The notes beneath the pieces were generated by a model. It was not told where the DNA came from, ran no database searches, and saw only the letters and a list, made by a program, of their open reading frames with translations. A DNA stretch of 64,000 nucleotides from Stieleria marina (GTDB lineage: Bacteria; Planctomycetota; Planctomycetia; Pirellulales; Pirellulaceae). This document shows positions 17,853-27,395 of this stretch, one piece after another. The stretch spans positions 868,001-932,000 of the forward strand of contig CP036526.1 in assembly GCA_007741555.1 (NCBI GenBank). Reading direction: 5' to 3'. Made by a program: the position numbers and the translations under genes. Position 1 is the stretch's first letter. Each line of letters opens with the position of its first letter.

Positions 17853-18521
17853 TCAGTTTACTTCGTTTGCCATGGGAACATCAGGCGTCCCGATCCAATT
17901 CGCGACACTTCTTGCGGTCGCGCGACGGATCAATCGCGGCCACATGTCTTGGTCTTGCCCAAACACCGCGTCAGTGGTTGCTGTTGCGACGTGCCAGATG
18001 CCAGCGTCGACCTCGGATCGGAGTTGGTCGTTGTCCCAACCGATGTGACCCACGATCAGTCGGTAAGGTGCTTCTTGGCACCGCACCAAGCCCTCCAGGT
18101 TTGGTTTCTGAGCCGCCACATAGATTCCTCGTCCCGTCTCTGCCTCGGCAAATTCGCTGGAGCTATGGACGGCCACGACGGGGCCATTAAGAGGGCCGCC
18201 AAAATGCACGGTGCCCAGTGCCTGAGTGGCCTTCGCAAGGGTCTGTTCGGCTTGCTGGTCCAATTCATCGGTTTCGATCAGCTTGTTCGTCTGCCCCTCG
18301 GTAGCGGCGTCTTCGTGGAAACGTTTGGAATGAGTTTCTTTATTGGCCGAGGACAGCATGTTCAATAAAGCCTGAGGATTCGGCTGAATGGGCCGATTCA
18401 ACATCACGCCGATGGATTGGGTCTCATCTTGATGGACCACCAAACAAACGGCTTGGCTCATCACAGGGTCATTAACCAGCGACGAAGCGACGAGCAGATT
18501 TCCAATCAGAGAGTCAGACAT
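17853..18521 (-). CDS. YqgE/AlgH family protein
   Basis: 222 residues with the family N-terminus: GNLLVASSLVNDPVMSQAVCLVVHQ followed by GVMLNRPIQPN, then HFGGPLNGPVVAVHS and RLIVGHIGWDNDQLRSEVDAGIWH. Members are about 185-190 residues; the extra length is a Glu/Lys/Gln-rich insertion at about 58-95. The biochemical role of the family is not established (AlgH was first linked to alginate regulation). Start ATG at 18521. It shares a 206-bp divergent region with pdxH and probably forms a two-gene unit with the cold-shock gene downstream. Confidence 0.9.
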   Translation of the reverse strand: MSDSLIGNLLVASSLVNDPVMSQAVCLVVHQDETQSIGVMLNRPIQPNPQALLNMLSSANKETHSKRFHEDAATEGQTNKLIETDELDQQAEQTLAKATQALGTVHFGGPLNGPVVAVHSSSEFAEAETGRGIYVAAQKPNLEGLVRCQEAPYRLIVGHIGWDNDQLRSEVDAGIWHVATATTDAVFGQDQDMWPRLIRRATARSVANWIGTPDVPMANEVN

Positions 18522-18727
18522 GCTATGGGTCCAAACGATAAAGGTGGTTCTGCCAGCTTGGCAGTTTGCACTAAGCTGGTAAACAGAGAGGCAAGCGGCG
18601 CGCCAAATTCGCGTGTTGGGAACTTGGAACGACGTATTTACGTCGATTTAGCAATGAAAATGGCTCAAATAAGGGCCTGTCGCCGCTGCAAAAATTACGC
18701 AGTGCAACGAAAAACAGGAGAGCCTGA

Positions 18728-19372
18728 ATGACGATTGAAAAAATGCGCAAGACCTACGCGATGGCGGGCCTCGATCAGAAGGACGTCGAAAGTGAGCCAG
18801 TGGTTCAGTTCAAAAAGTGGTTTGACCAGGCGCAACAACCGGATTTGCCGTCGTGGTTGGAGGTCAACGCGATGACGCTATCAACGACCGATCTGTCGGG
18901 TGCCGTGACTTCGCGAATCGTATTGCTGAAGGGGATTGAGGACGGCAAGTTTCAGTTCTTTACCAATCACGATTCCACCAAGGGTCAGCAGATCGACGCG
19001 AACAGCCAAGTGTCGCTGTGTTTTTTCTGGCCGCATATGGAACGTCAAGTTCGTATTGAAGGCATCGCAGCGAAAACGAATCGCGAGCGATCGGAGAGCT
19101 ATTTTCACTCGCGACCTCGCAGTAGTCAGTTGGGCGCTCATGTCAGCCAACAATCCTCCGTTGTTGAAAGCCGTGATGCGCTGGAACAACGAATGGTCGA
19201 TTTGGATAAGCAATACGAGCAAGGCGATATCCCCTGTCCTCAAAACTGGGGCGGGTACGACGTGGCGCCGACATCGATCGAATTCTGGCAAGGGCGACCA
19301 AGTCGATTGCATGACCGCATCTGCTACCGGCTGCGCGATGACTCTTGGGAAATCGTGCGACTGTCTCCGTAG
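18728..19372 (+). CDS. pdxH: Pyridoxamine/pyridoxine 5'-phosphate oxidase
   Basis: 214 residues, the usual length. FMN enzyme that oxidises pyridoxine or pyridoxamine 5'-phosphate to pyridoxal 5'-phosphate, the last step of vitamin B6 salvage and biosynthesis. Visible marks: SRIVLLKGI and FFTNHDSTKGQQID (FMN phosphate contacts), CFFWPHMERQVRIEG, the family motif ESYFHSRPRSSQLGAHVSQQS, and the C-terminal EFWQGRPSRLHDRICY with the conserved Arg and His. A good Shine-Dalgarno AGGAG lies about 10 nt before ATG. It is convergent with the giant surface-protein gene. Confidence 0.97.
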   Translation: MTIEKMRKTYAMAGLDQKDVESEPVVQFKKWFDQAQQPDLPSWLEVNAMTLSTTDLSGAVTSRIVLLKGIEDGKFQFFTNHDSTKGQQIDANSQVSLCFFWPHMERQVRIEGIAAKTNRERSESYFHSRPRSSQLGAHVSQQSSVVESRDALEQRMVDLDKQYEQGDIPCPQNWGGYDVAPTSIEFWQGRPSRLHDRICYRLRDDSWEIVRLSP

Positions 19373-19477
19373 GCTGCACTCAGCCTGATTCATGCCGTCC
19401 GCACAAACTGTCGGCGGCAGCAAGACGCAAACGGCTGAGCGGACAGCAAGATGAACTCTGCGAAAACGATTCCGGCG

Positions 19478-22400
19478 TTAGAAGAGAAGCGATTCATCTA
19501 GAGAATCCTCGACGTCATCATCATCGTCGGCAAGTCCAAAGACTGAATCGACCAGCGACGCGATCCGATTGGATTCGGAAATCGAATCGTGTTGAGCTTG
19601 TTCACTGAGAAAGTTGAGCACTTGCAACAGATCGGCCGGCGTGACGTTGCCATCGCGATTCACGTCCGCGGCAGAAAACGCATTGCTGCGAGCGATCGAT
19701 TCGCCGAGCGGTGTGGTTGAACGCAGGTTACTGAGCTCATTGATCACGATCAACGCATCCGCAGGAGTCACGGCGCCGTCGGCGCTGACGTCGACAACTG
19801 ACCTTGCCAGGATCGGGGCTGCTCCCGAAGTCGCGCTCGCGGCTGGCACGGGGATTTGGAACGCGGCAGAAAACTCCGACGTGTTTCCGGCAGCGTCAGT
19901 TGCCGTCGCGGAGATAAAGTCGCCTGGAAGGAGTCCCGCCGCTGCGGCGACTCCACCGAGTGCTCGGGTGACGCCGCTGTTATTGAATTGTCCGACAGTG
20001 AAGGGGACCGACGCCAAAAACGCCTCTCCCTGACCAAAGCTGTCCGAGCGATAGAACTCAATCGTCAAGCTGTAGTCTGCATTCGCAGGAGCACTTGGCA
20101 CATTGAAAGTGACGTTCAAGTTGTTGCCAATAATCTCCGCGTCGGAAATCACAGGGTGGTTCATCCCGCGGTTGGCGCCTTCGTCGGCGTCATCAACGTC
20201 GTTTGCCGTGGCTCCCGGTCCAGCAAGATCAATCCCAATCGTGGCGTTGTTGCTGAAAGAGTTTTGCGTGATCGTGTTGCCGTTGCCACTGTTGCCTACG
20301 AATCTGACGCCCGTCGTGTTAGCAGATAAATCATTGCCTGGTCCGACGGTATTGTTCGCAGCGTCCTTTGCAAATTGAACGCCGGTGCTCATGCCGCTAA
20401 TCGAATTGTTAGAAACCGTGTTGCCCGTTGCGGTCACATCCGTGAGGACCACGCCACGCAACGATCCAGTGATCGTGTTTGTGTCGATCAGGTTGCCGGG
20501 CGACGAGACGAGCACTGCAAAGGTTCCGTTGCCAAGCTGACTTGTGAGGTCGTGGTTAAAACCAATGTTGTTTAGTTCGACCGTGTTGTTGGTCGTGTCG
20601 CTTCCGATCAGGCCAACGCCGGTCGCAACATTGCCAGAGATTTGGTTGCCAGACGCCACGTTGCCGGCGGATCCCGCCAGCAAAAACACACCAAAGGCGT
20701 TGTTTCCAACGGCAATCTGTCCGCTTTCATCCGTGCCGATTTTGTTGCCCGTGAGCGTGTTGTTCTGGGAATTTGCAAATGCAACTCCCGACCCACCATT
20801 GCCGCTAACTACATTTGCTTGGTCAACACTGCTGCCGCCAATCTGGTTGCCGTCGCTATTGAGCACGTAGATGCCGTAAGAAGTATTCGCGATGGAGCTT
20901 AATCCTGTGATGTCGACGCCGACCAGGTTGCCTAGGACGATATTGTTGTCGGCATTGTTGAGCAGCAACCCCTGGCGGGTGTTTCCGGAGATCACGTTCC
21001 CTTGGCCAGCGGACGAATCGCCGCCGATCAGATTGCTGTCAGATTGAACGGCGATTCCAAAGGCACCATTCCCAAGTGCCGTGGATCCCGCGGCGTTGGT
21101 TCCTACCAAATTGCCTTGGACCGTGTTGCCGGAGCCCGAAACGATTAATCCTTGCTTGTCGTTGCCCGACAACTGATTGTCGACCACAAAGTTGTCTGTT
21201 CCGATTAGATTCATGCCCGCTCCCGCGTTAGGACGCGCAGCATTGCCAGTCGAGTCCGTTCCGACTTTGTTTTCTGTAAGTGTATTGCCGATCGCAGTGG
21301 GGGATACGAACACGCCAGTACCAGTGTTTCCGCTGATGACGTTGTCGTGAACTGTGTTGCCAGTCGAATTACCGACCTTCAAGCCAAAACGATTGCCAAT
21401 GATGTTCTCGCTAGTGTCGATGCCCAGCCAGTTTCCGGTGACCGTGTGACCCGACCCACCGCTGATTTCGATGCCGTCGTTCGCAAACCCGGTGAATGAG
21501 AGTCCTTGGATTGTTGAGCCATCATGATCGAGCAATCGCAAGCCATCTTGGACGGTTCCCGCTGCGCTGATTTGCACGATCGGAGCGTCCAGGAATCCGT
21601 CTTGGGTTGTTCCGTCGATGACGACCGCATCGGTGATGTTTGGCAACGCCGAATTGACCAGGATGGTCTGGGGGCCGCCGGCACCCATGTCGAAAACGAT
21701 CTGATCACTGTTGTCCAGAATGTTGGCGCTAGCGTTGGATTCTTCGACTGCGGCTCGCAGCGTCGTGTTGCCGCTGGCGTCCGAGGCGATACCATCACCG
21801 GGAGCCGCGTCAGCCGTGTCGCCGGCGTGATTGACGATGAAAACTCGATGGTCGATGACAGTTATGCTGGCGGTGTCACTGGCCGAGTTACCCGAATCGT
21901 CGATCGATTCGAAGGTAACAATGGTGGTTCCGATGGGAAGCGTCGTTGGAGCATCGTTCGTGATGGTCGGAGTGGGGTCGACGATGTCCGATGATGTGGC
22001 GCCGCTGAGGAAGGCTGCGATGACTAAGTTACTGTCGGGGGATCCGGAGAAAGCATCTGCTACGACGACAATGTCCGCCGGCACGGTCAAGTTTGGTTCG
22101 ATGGTGTCGACGATTGTGATACTGGCCGACGCGGGCGCTGAGTTGCCTGTCGCGTCCGTGGCAGTGAACGTGATCAAAGTGGTGCCCAGAGGCAGCGTTG
22201 ACGGAGCATCGTTGGTGACCGACGGGGAAGTGTCCACCGCATCAGTGGCGTTCGCGGCGGCTAAGAACGCGGCGATCGCTGGATCGGTCGCATCCAATCC
22301 GATAGGCGAGTTGGCTTCGAGCGTGATGTCTGCCGGGATGTTCAAGTTTGGCGAGGTGGTGTCGACGATTGTGATGCTTGCCGATGCAGGCGCTGAGTTG

Positions 22401-25400
22401 CCTGTCGCGTCCGTGGCAGTGAACGTGATCAAAGTGGTGCCCAGTGGCAGCGTTGACGGAGCATCGTTGGTCACTGCCGGAGAAGTGTCGACTAAATCGG
22501 TCGCAGTTGCAGCTGCCAAGAATGCAGCGATCGCTGGATCGGTCGCATCCAATCCGGTAGGCGAGGTAGCCTCGAGCGTGATGTCTGGCGGGATATTTAA
22601 GTTCGGCGCGGTAGTGTCGACGATCGTAATACTAGCCGATGCAGGCGCGGAGTTTCCGGACGCGTCCGTGGCAATAAACGTTACCGAAGTAGTGCCCAGA
22701 GGCAGCGTTGACGGAGCATCGTTGGTTACCGACGGGGAAATGTCCACCGCATCGGTAGCGTTGGCGGATGCCAAGAACGCGGCGATCGCTGGATCGTTTG
22801 AATCCAATCCGGTCGGCGAGTTGGCTTCGAGAGTGCTATTCGCCGGGACGGTTAGGTTCGGTGCGGTGGTGTCGACGATTGTGATGCTGGCTGATGCAGG
22901 CGCGGAATTGCCTGTCGCGTCCGTGGCAGTAAATGTGATCAAAGTGGTGCCTAGCGGCAGCGTGGTGGGGCTGTCATTGGTTACCGATGGGGACGCGTCG
23001 ACCAAATCGTTCGCAGTCGCGGCGGCTAAGAATGCGGCGATCGCTGGATCCGTCGCGTCCAATCCCGACGGCGAGTTGGCTTCAAGCGTGATGTCCGCTG
23101 GAACATTCAAGTCCGGAGCAGTGGTGTCGACCACGATGATGCTGGCCGAAGCGCTGTTTTGATTGCCTGTTGCGTCCGTGGCGGTGAAGGTCACCGTCGT
23201 TGAGCCTAGTGGGATCGTAGCGGGAGTGTCGTCAGTGACCGTTGGTGCCGGATCGGCGATGTCGGTCGCGATGGCCCCACCGATAAACGCAACGACCGCA
23301 GCGTTGGAATCCGGTACTCCGGAAGCCGATTCCGCTTCGACGGTGACGTCCGCCGGCGCGATCAAATCGGGCGGTGTCGTGTCCTCAATGGTGACCGAAG
23401 TGGTGGCGGTAGTGAGGTTGCCGGTGAAGTCGGTCGCCGTGAACGTGACCGTCGTGGTTCCCAGAGGGAAGACTGACGGCGCGTCGTGAGTGATCGACGG
23501 AGATAGATCCACTGCATCGGCCGCGGTCGCTGAGTCGAGCGCTGCCGCGATCACGGAATTCGTATTGGAGGTTCCCGAGGGTGACTCTGCTTCTACGATC
23601 AAGTCAGCTGGAACAGTCAATGAGGGCGCGGTTGTGTCGACCAGGATGACGTTGGCGGTCTCGGTCGCCGTGTTGCTGGACGCGTCAACGCTTGTGAATT
23701 CGACCGGTGTGGAACCGAGCACGAATGTTGCCGGCGCATTGTTGGCAAGCGAAGGGGACGGGTCGACGATGTCGGTGGTGGACGCACCGGACAGGAACGC
23801 GACGATGGCTGGATCGGTCGCATCCAATCCGGTTGGCGAGCTAGCTTCGATCGTCAAATCCGCGGGCTGCGTCAAGGTGGGCGCGGTGGTGTCAACGACC
23901 GTGATGACGCCCGTGTCGTTGCCGATATTGCCAGAGGCGTCGATGGATGTGAAGGTCACCGTCGTATCACCGAGCAGGTACGGCGAAGCGGCATCGTTAT
24001 TTAGCGACGCTGCGGGATCGACGTTGTCGGTCGTGGTGGCTGCGGCAAGGAATGCGGCAACGCCCGTCGCGGACCCATCGGCACCGCCAGTAATGTTGCC
24101 TTCGATGGTGATGGAACCTGGTGCAGTTACATCCGGCGGAGTGATATCAAACACGGTGACCGCGTAATCTTCGACTTCACCATCGGCGGCTACCCCGGTA
24201 GGCAACAAGCCACCTTCACTGCTCAGTCGTACTCGCAGAAAAGTCGGGCCGGCGAACCCGTCAGCGACGTTGATATTGATCACGTTGGCCAGTCCCGAAA
24301 CCGGCGCACCGGCGGCAGGCGTAATTCGTTCGTTGGAGGGATCGAAGGTCCCGTCTTGGTTGAAATCAATCCACGCATCGACCAATCCGCTGTCTGCGCC
24401 GCCGGTAACGTCGATGGTCAACGTGGACGCCATCCCGGCGTTGAGCGTGCCGATGGTCACTCCGTCTTCGTCATCGCTGCCCGCATTGTCATCGCCCAAA
24501 GCGCTGGCAACGGGGGAGCCGTCGGCTTCATGGTCCGAGTCAACGCCTAGGCGGATGCCAGTGGAATAGTACACGTGCCTTGCGCCATCATCGACTGCTA
24601 GTGTCCCAAAGGACGCCGGTGCGTCGCCGAAATCCATGTTCGCTGTCGCCCGCCAAACTTCGCGTCCCTGTGATCCGTTGTCGGCTGTAAAGAACAGGCT
24701 GTCGCCACTGAATGTACTCTGGCTGAGTGCCGGGTTGCTGTGTGCGGTGCCTGGGTTGATGTCGGCGATCAACATTGTGCCCGCTGCGGTGCCGTCACTT
24801 TTCCAAAGTTCGTAGCCAGCAGCATTCGTGTTGGCGGCAAAGAACAACGTGCCGCCACCACCCATCAAATCCGACGGAAGGTCACCGGTTGCGGAACTGT
24901 CAAAGGCACGAACGACACTTGTGCCCGCCGCAGTGCCATCGCTCTTGAAGAGAGAATGTTGGTAGGTGGCCGACGTTCCCACAAAGAAAAGTTCATTGCC
25001 CACAGGGGTTAAGTAATATGGATAGCTTCCAGAGGAGCCCGGCACGATGTCGGTGACGCGAATGGTTCCGGACTGCGTACCATTGCTTTTCCAGAGTTCT
25101 TGCCCGCTTGCGTCTTGGCCAGAAAAGTAGACCGTGCCACTAACGGCTGCGAGGTCATAGGGCTGCAGCCCCACCGGTCCGAGCGAGGTCGTTCCGGCCG
25201 AGCTGCCATCGGATGTCCACAGCACACTGCTGCCACTGCTGGTGTTGATGAAAAATAGGTCATCGCCCGCTGCGACCGCTTCGGCCGAGGTGGTGCTTCC
25301 CGGCCCGGTGTTCAAATCATCAATCAGCATTGTCCCAGCCGACGTGCCGTCACTGACCCACCATTCGTAGCCAGTCGTGGTTTCATAGGCTCGGAAGAAC

Positions 25401-27337
25401 AGTTGTGAATTGGCACCAACGAAGTCACTGAGGTAGCCCCCCGTCGCACCTGGTCCAATGTCTTTGACCAGCATCGTTCCGCCGGCGGTGCCATCGCTCT
25501 TCCACAATTCGCGACCGTTGGCTGGCGTGTACGCAGTGAAGAATAGCGTTCCGTTGACATCGGTTAAGTCATCGACGTAAGAGCCAAAGTTGCCGGGGGC
25601 AATGTCTTTGACCAGCGCGGTGCCGATCGCGGTGCCATCGGTCGCCCAAAGTTCGTAGCCGTTGGCCGGGTCATAGCCGCTGAAAAACGTCCGGTTGCCG
25701 GAAGTGACGGGGGCAACCCAGGGTTGCGCATAAAAGCTGGGGATTTGATCGGTCACCGCCGCGAAACCACTGCCGTTATTTTCGATGGCAATCACGTTGT
25801 AGGGGCCGGTTTCGCGTTGTGCGACTACAACGACTTGATCGCCCAGTGCAGCGAGTGACCCTGGATTCGAGCTGACGTTGGTGTCGAGGATGTCGACAAA
25901 CAACGAGGTGCCCGCGAGCGTCCCATCAGTTTGATACAACTCGCGATCGCCCAAGCCATCGATCGCCGAAAAGATCGGCACGCCACCGACGACCGTCACG
26001 TCAGTTGGTTCCGAACCATTATTTCCTGGATTCACATCAGTGATTCGCGTTGCCGCAACCCCGTCGTAGCTCCACACCTCTCGACCGTGGATCCCGTCGT
26101 CGGCCGAAAAGAAAACGTGCGTGCCGTCATCGCCGAGGACCTGTGGGTAGGAGCTATTGCCGACGTAGTAGGAGGTGTTGGTTTTCACATCAGCGACTAA
26201 GACGGTTCCGCCACTGGTGCCGTCACTCTTCCAGAGTTCCCGGCCGATCCCGCCGGAGTAGTTGTAGGCTGAAAAGAAAACTTCGTTACCAACCGCGCGC
26301 AGGTTCTGTGGGTAGAGTCCGTCGCCGGGCGTGTCATGCACCACAACCGTTGTTGCGGACGTGCCTTCGGTGGACCACAGTTCGGTGTACGAAACGTTGT
26401 CAAACGCGGAAAAGAAAACTTTGGAACCCACGGTCGTCAGTCCGGAAATCGAACTAGCTGACGCTCCGTTGATGTTTTTTACCAACGAGACGGTTGAACC
26501 AGTACTTTTCCAAAGCTCCGGTCCCGTCGTGCCATTGTCGGCGACCAAAATCGCAGTGCTTCCCAGGGCGACGATTTCCGCAGAGGTGGTCATCGAGGAA
26601 GCTGTGCCAGCGTTCAGGTCACGCACCATTACAGTGCCCCCCGGTGTGCCGTCGCTTTTCCAGAGTTCGCGACCGTGCGTTGAATCCTCGGCGCTAAAGA
26701 ATAGGGTGCCGTCCACGTTGGTAAGCGAACTTGGCTTCGACCCATTCGCTCCCGGCCGAATGTCTTTGACCAGCATTGTGCCGCCGAGAGTCCCATCGCT
26801 GACCCACAGTTCATAGCCCTGGCTGGCGGAGTACAAGGAGAAAAACAGGGAGTCATCAACGGCCGTGGGATGACTTAGGAAGTAGGCAGAGTCCGCCGAG
26901 AAGTCTTTCACCATCATCACTCCGCCCAACCCATCGGTTTTCCATAATTGTGGATAGCCGGTGCCGTAGTCATGGACTGAGAACATCAGTGTGCCATCGA
27001 CATTCGTCAGTTGGCTGATGTAAGTGTCAGCCGGTCCGGCTTCGATATCACTGACGCGGACGGTCCCGGCTACGGTCCCATCGGTCTTCCAAAGTTCTTT
27101 GCCGTGCCCCAGGTCCGAAGCGACGAAATAGCCCAGCGATCCGACGGTCGTGATCTCCGTCGGCACACTGCCGTCCTCGAAGTCATTAATGTCAGCGACC
27201 AGCGACACTGCCGAAAGCAAATGCCGCGATTCGAGTTGCTCCAACAATTGTCGCCGTCGCGAAACTCGCCGTCGCGTAGTCTTGTGAATGCGACGATCGC
27301 GGGCGGAGAACAGGTGCGATAACAGATTGCGATTCAT
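19478..27337 (-). CDS. Giant surface protein: ELWKSDG repeats, GEVED, nine HYR-like repeats, beta-helix, dockerin-like end
   Basis: 2619 residues from ATG at 27337; the frame is open a further 45 codons, but this Met starts the Arg-rich export segment. Order: LEQLESRHLLSA motif at about 32-43; about 850 residues of repeats built on ELWKSDGTxxGT..VKDI.PG and LFFSA.D (45-898); a GEVED domain (FGDAPASFGTL to the DAWIDFNQDG segment, about 900-1060); nine HYR-like repeats at 1064-1828; a right-handed beta-helix of NTVxGNxIGT-type turns to about 2360; and two dockerin/EF-hand-like loops (SADGAVTPADALIVINEL, NRDGNVTPADLLQVLNFL). The C-terminus is acidic (LADDDDDVEDSLDESLLF). Probably cell-surface or secreted. 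It starts 58 bp after the TIGR03032-type gene on the same strand. Confidence 0.85.
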   Translation of the reverse strand: MNRNLLSHLFSARDRRIHKTTRRRVSRRRQLLEQLESRHLLSAVSLVADINDFEDGSVPTEITTVGSLGYFVASDLGHGKELWKTDGTVAGTVRVSDIEAGPADTYISQLTNVDGTLMFSVHDYGTGYPQLWKTDGLGGVMMVKDFSADSAYFLSHPTAVDDSLFFSLYSASQGYELWVSDGTLGGTMLVKDIRPGANGSKPSSLTNVDGTLFFSAEDSTHGRELWKSDGTPGGTVMVRDLNAGTASSMTTSAEIVALGSTAILVADNGTTGPELWKSTGSTVSLVKNINGASASSISGLTTVGSKVFFSAFDNVSYTELWSTEGTSATTVVVHDTPGDGLYPQNLRAVGNEVFFSAYNYSGGIGRELWKSDGTSGGTVLVADVKTNTSYYVGNSSYPQVLGDDGTHVFFSADDGIHGREVWSYDGVAATRITDVNPGNNGSEPTDVTVVGGVPIFSAIDGLGDRELYQTDGTLAGTSLFVDILDTNVSSNPGSLAALGDQVVVVAQRETGPYNVIAIENNGSGFAAVTDQIPSFYAQPWVAPVTSGNRTFFSGYDPANGYELWATDGTAIGTALVKDIAPGNFGSYVDDLTDVNGTLFFTAYTPANGRELWKSDGTAGGTMLVKDIGPGATGGYLSDFVGANSQLFFRAYETTTGYEWWVSDGTSAGTMLIDDLNTGPGSTTSAEAVAAGDDLFFINTSSGSSVLWTSDGSSAGTTSLGPVGLQPYDLAAVSGTVYFSGQDASGQELWKSNGTQSGTIRVTDIVPGSSGSYPYYLTPVGNELFFVGTSATYQHSLFKSDGTAAGTSVVRAFDSSATGDLPSDLMGGGGTLFFAANTNAAGYELWKSDGTAAGTMLIADINPGTAHSNPALSQSTFSGDSLFFTADNGSQGREVWRATANMDFGDAPASFGTLAVDDGARHVYYSTGIRLGVDSDHEADGSPVASALGDDNAGSDDEDGVTIGTLNAGMASTLTIDVTGGADSGLVDAWIDFNQDGTFDPSNERITPAAGAPVSGLANVININVADGFAGPTFLRVRLSSEGGLLPTGVAADGEVEDYAVTVFDITPPDVTAPGSITIEGNITGGADGSATGVAAFLAAATTTDNVDPAASLNNDAASPYLLGDTTVTFTSIDASGNIGNDTGVITVVDTTAPTLTQPADLTIEASSPTGLDATDPAIVAFLSGASTTDIVDPSPSLANNAPATFVLGSTPVEFTSVDASSNTATETANVILVDTTAPSLTVPADLIVEAESPSGTSNTNSVIAAALDSATAADAVDLSPSITHDAPSVFPLGTTTVTFTATDFTGNLTTATTSVTIEDTTPPDLIAPADVTVEAESASGVPDSNAAVVAFIGGAIATDIADPAPTVTDDTPATIPLGSTTVTFTATDATGNQNSASASIIVVDTTAPDLNVPADITLEANSPSGLDATDPAIAAFLAAATANDLVDASPSVTNDSPTTLPLGTTLITFTATDATGNSAPASASITIVDTTAPNLTVPANSTLEANSPTGLDSNDPAIAAFLASANATDAVDISPSVTNDAPSTLPLGTTSVTFIATDASGNSAPASASITIVDTTAPNLNIPPDITLEATSPTGLDATDPAIAAFLAAATATDLVDTSPAVTNDAPSTLPLGTTLITFTATDATGNSAPASASITIVDTTSPNLNIPADITLEANSPIGLDATDPAIAAFLAAANATDAVDTSPSVTNDAPSTLPLGTTLITFTATDATGNSAPASASITIVDTIEPNLTVPADIVVVADAFSGSPDSNLVIAAFLSGATSSDIVDPTPTITNDAPTTLPIGTTIVTFESIDDSGNSASDTASITVIDHRVFIVNHAGDTADAAPGDGIASDASGNTTLRAAVEESNASANILDNSDQIVFDMGAGGPQTILVNSALPNITDAVVIDGTTQDGFLDAPIVQISAAGTVQDGLRLLDHDGSTIQGLSFTGFANDGIEISGGSGHTVTGNWLGIDTSENIIGNRFGLKVGNSTGNTVHDNVISGNTGTGVFVSPTAIGNTLTENKVGTDSTGNAARPNAGAGMNLIGTDNFVVDNQLSGNDKQGLIVSGSGNTVQGNLVGTNAAGSTALGNGAFGIAVQSDSNLIGGDSSAGQGNVISGNTRQGLLLNNADNNIVLGNLVGVDITGLSSIANTSYGIYVLNSDGNQIGGSSVDQANVVSGNGGSGVAFANSQNNTLTGNKIGTDESGQIAVGNNAFGVFLLAGSAGNVASGNQISGNVATGVGLIGSDTTNNTVELNNIGFNHDLTSQLGNGTFAVLVSSPGNLIDTNTITGSLRGVVLTDVTATGNTVSNNSISGMSTGVQFAKDAANNTVGPGNDLSANTTGVRFVGNSGNGNTITQNSFSNNATIGIDLAGPGATANDVDDADEGANRGMNHPVISDAEIIGNNLNVTFNVPSAPANADYSLTIEFYRSDSFGQGEAFLASVPFTVGQFNNSGVTRALGGVAAAAGLLPGDFISATATDAAGNTSEFSAAFQIPVPAASATSGAAPILARSVVDVSADGAVTPADALIVINELSNLRSTTPLGESIARSNAFSAADVNRDGNVTPADLLQVLNFLSEQAQHDSISESNRIASLVDSVFGLADDDDDVEDSLDESLLF
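21854..24148 (-). repeat. Nine tandem 255-bp repeats (HYR-like), exact register
   Basis: Inside the giant gene, nine units each exactly 85 codons long. Unit starts (Asp codon of the DTTAP-like motif) are at 24148, 23893, 23638, 23383, 23128, 22873, 22618, 22363 and 22108, and the next in-phase Asp is at 21853. Consensus: DTTAPNLxVPADITLEANSP, then FLAAATATDxVD, VTNDAPSTLPLGTTxITFTA and DATGNSAPASASITIV. Units 5-8 (22109-23128) are nearly identical in protein and closely similar in DNA; units 1-4 and 9 have diverged. Confidence 0.93.
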
Positions 27338-27395
27338 CGGAGAACACTCAGTTGGGAATGAAACGAAAAATGAACTTGCTGATTTAGAGCGACGT

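Noticed and set aside
21831-24167. Long plus-strand open frames (up to 443 codons) opposite the HYR-like repeats
   Set aside because: They are antisense shadows: the 255-bp unit is a multiple of three and stop-free on the other strand, so it repeats as an open frame. The minus-strand frame gives clear domains.
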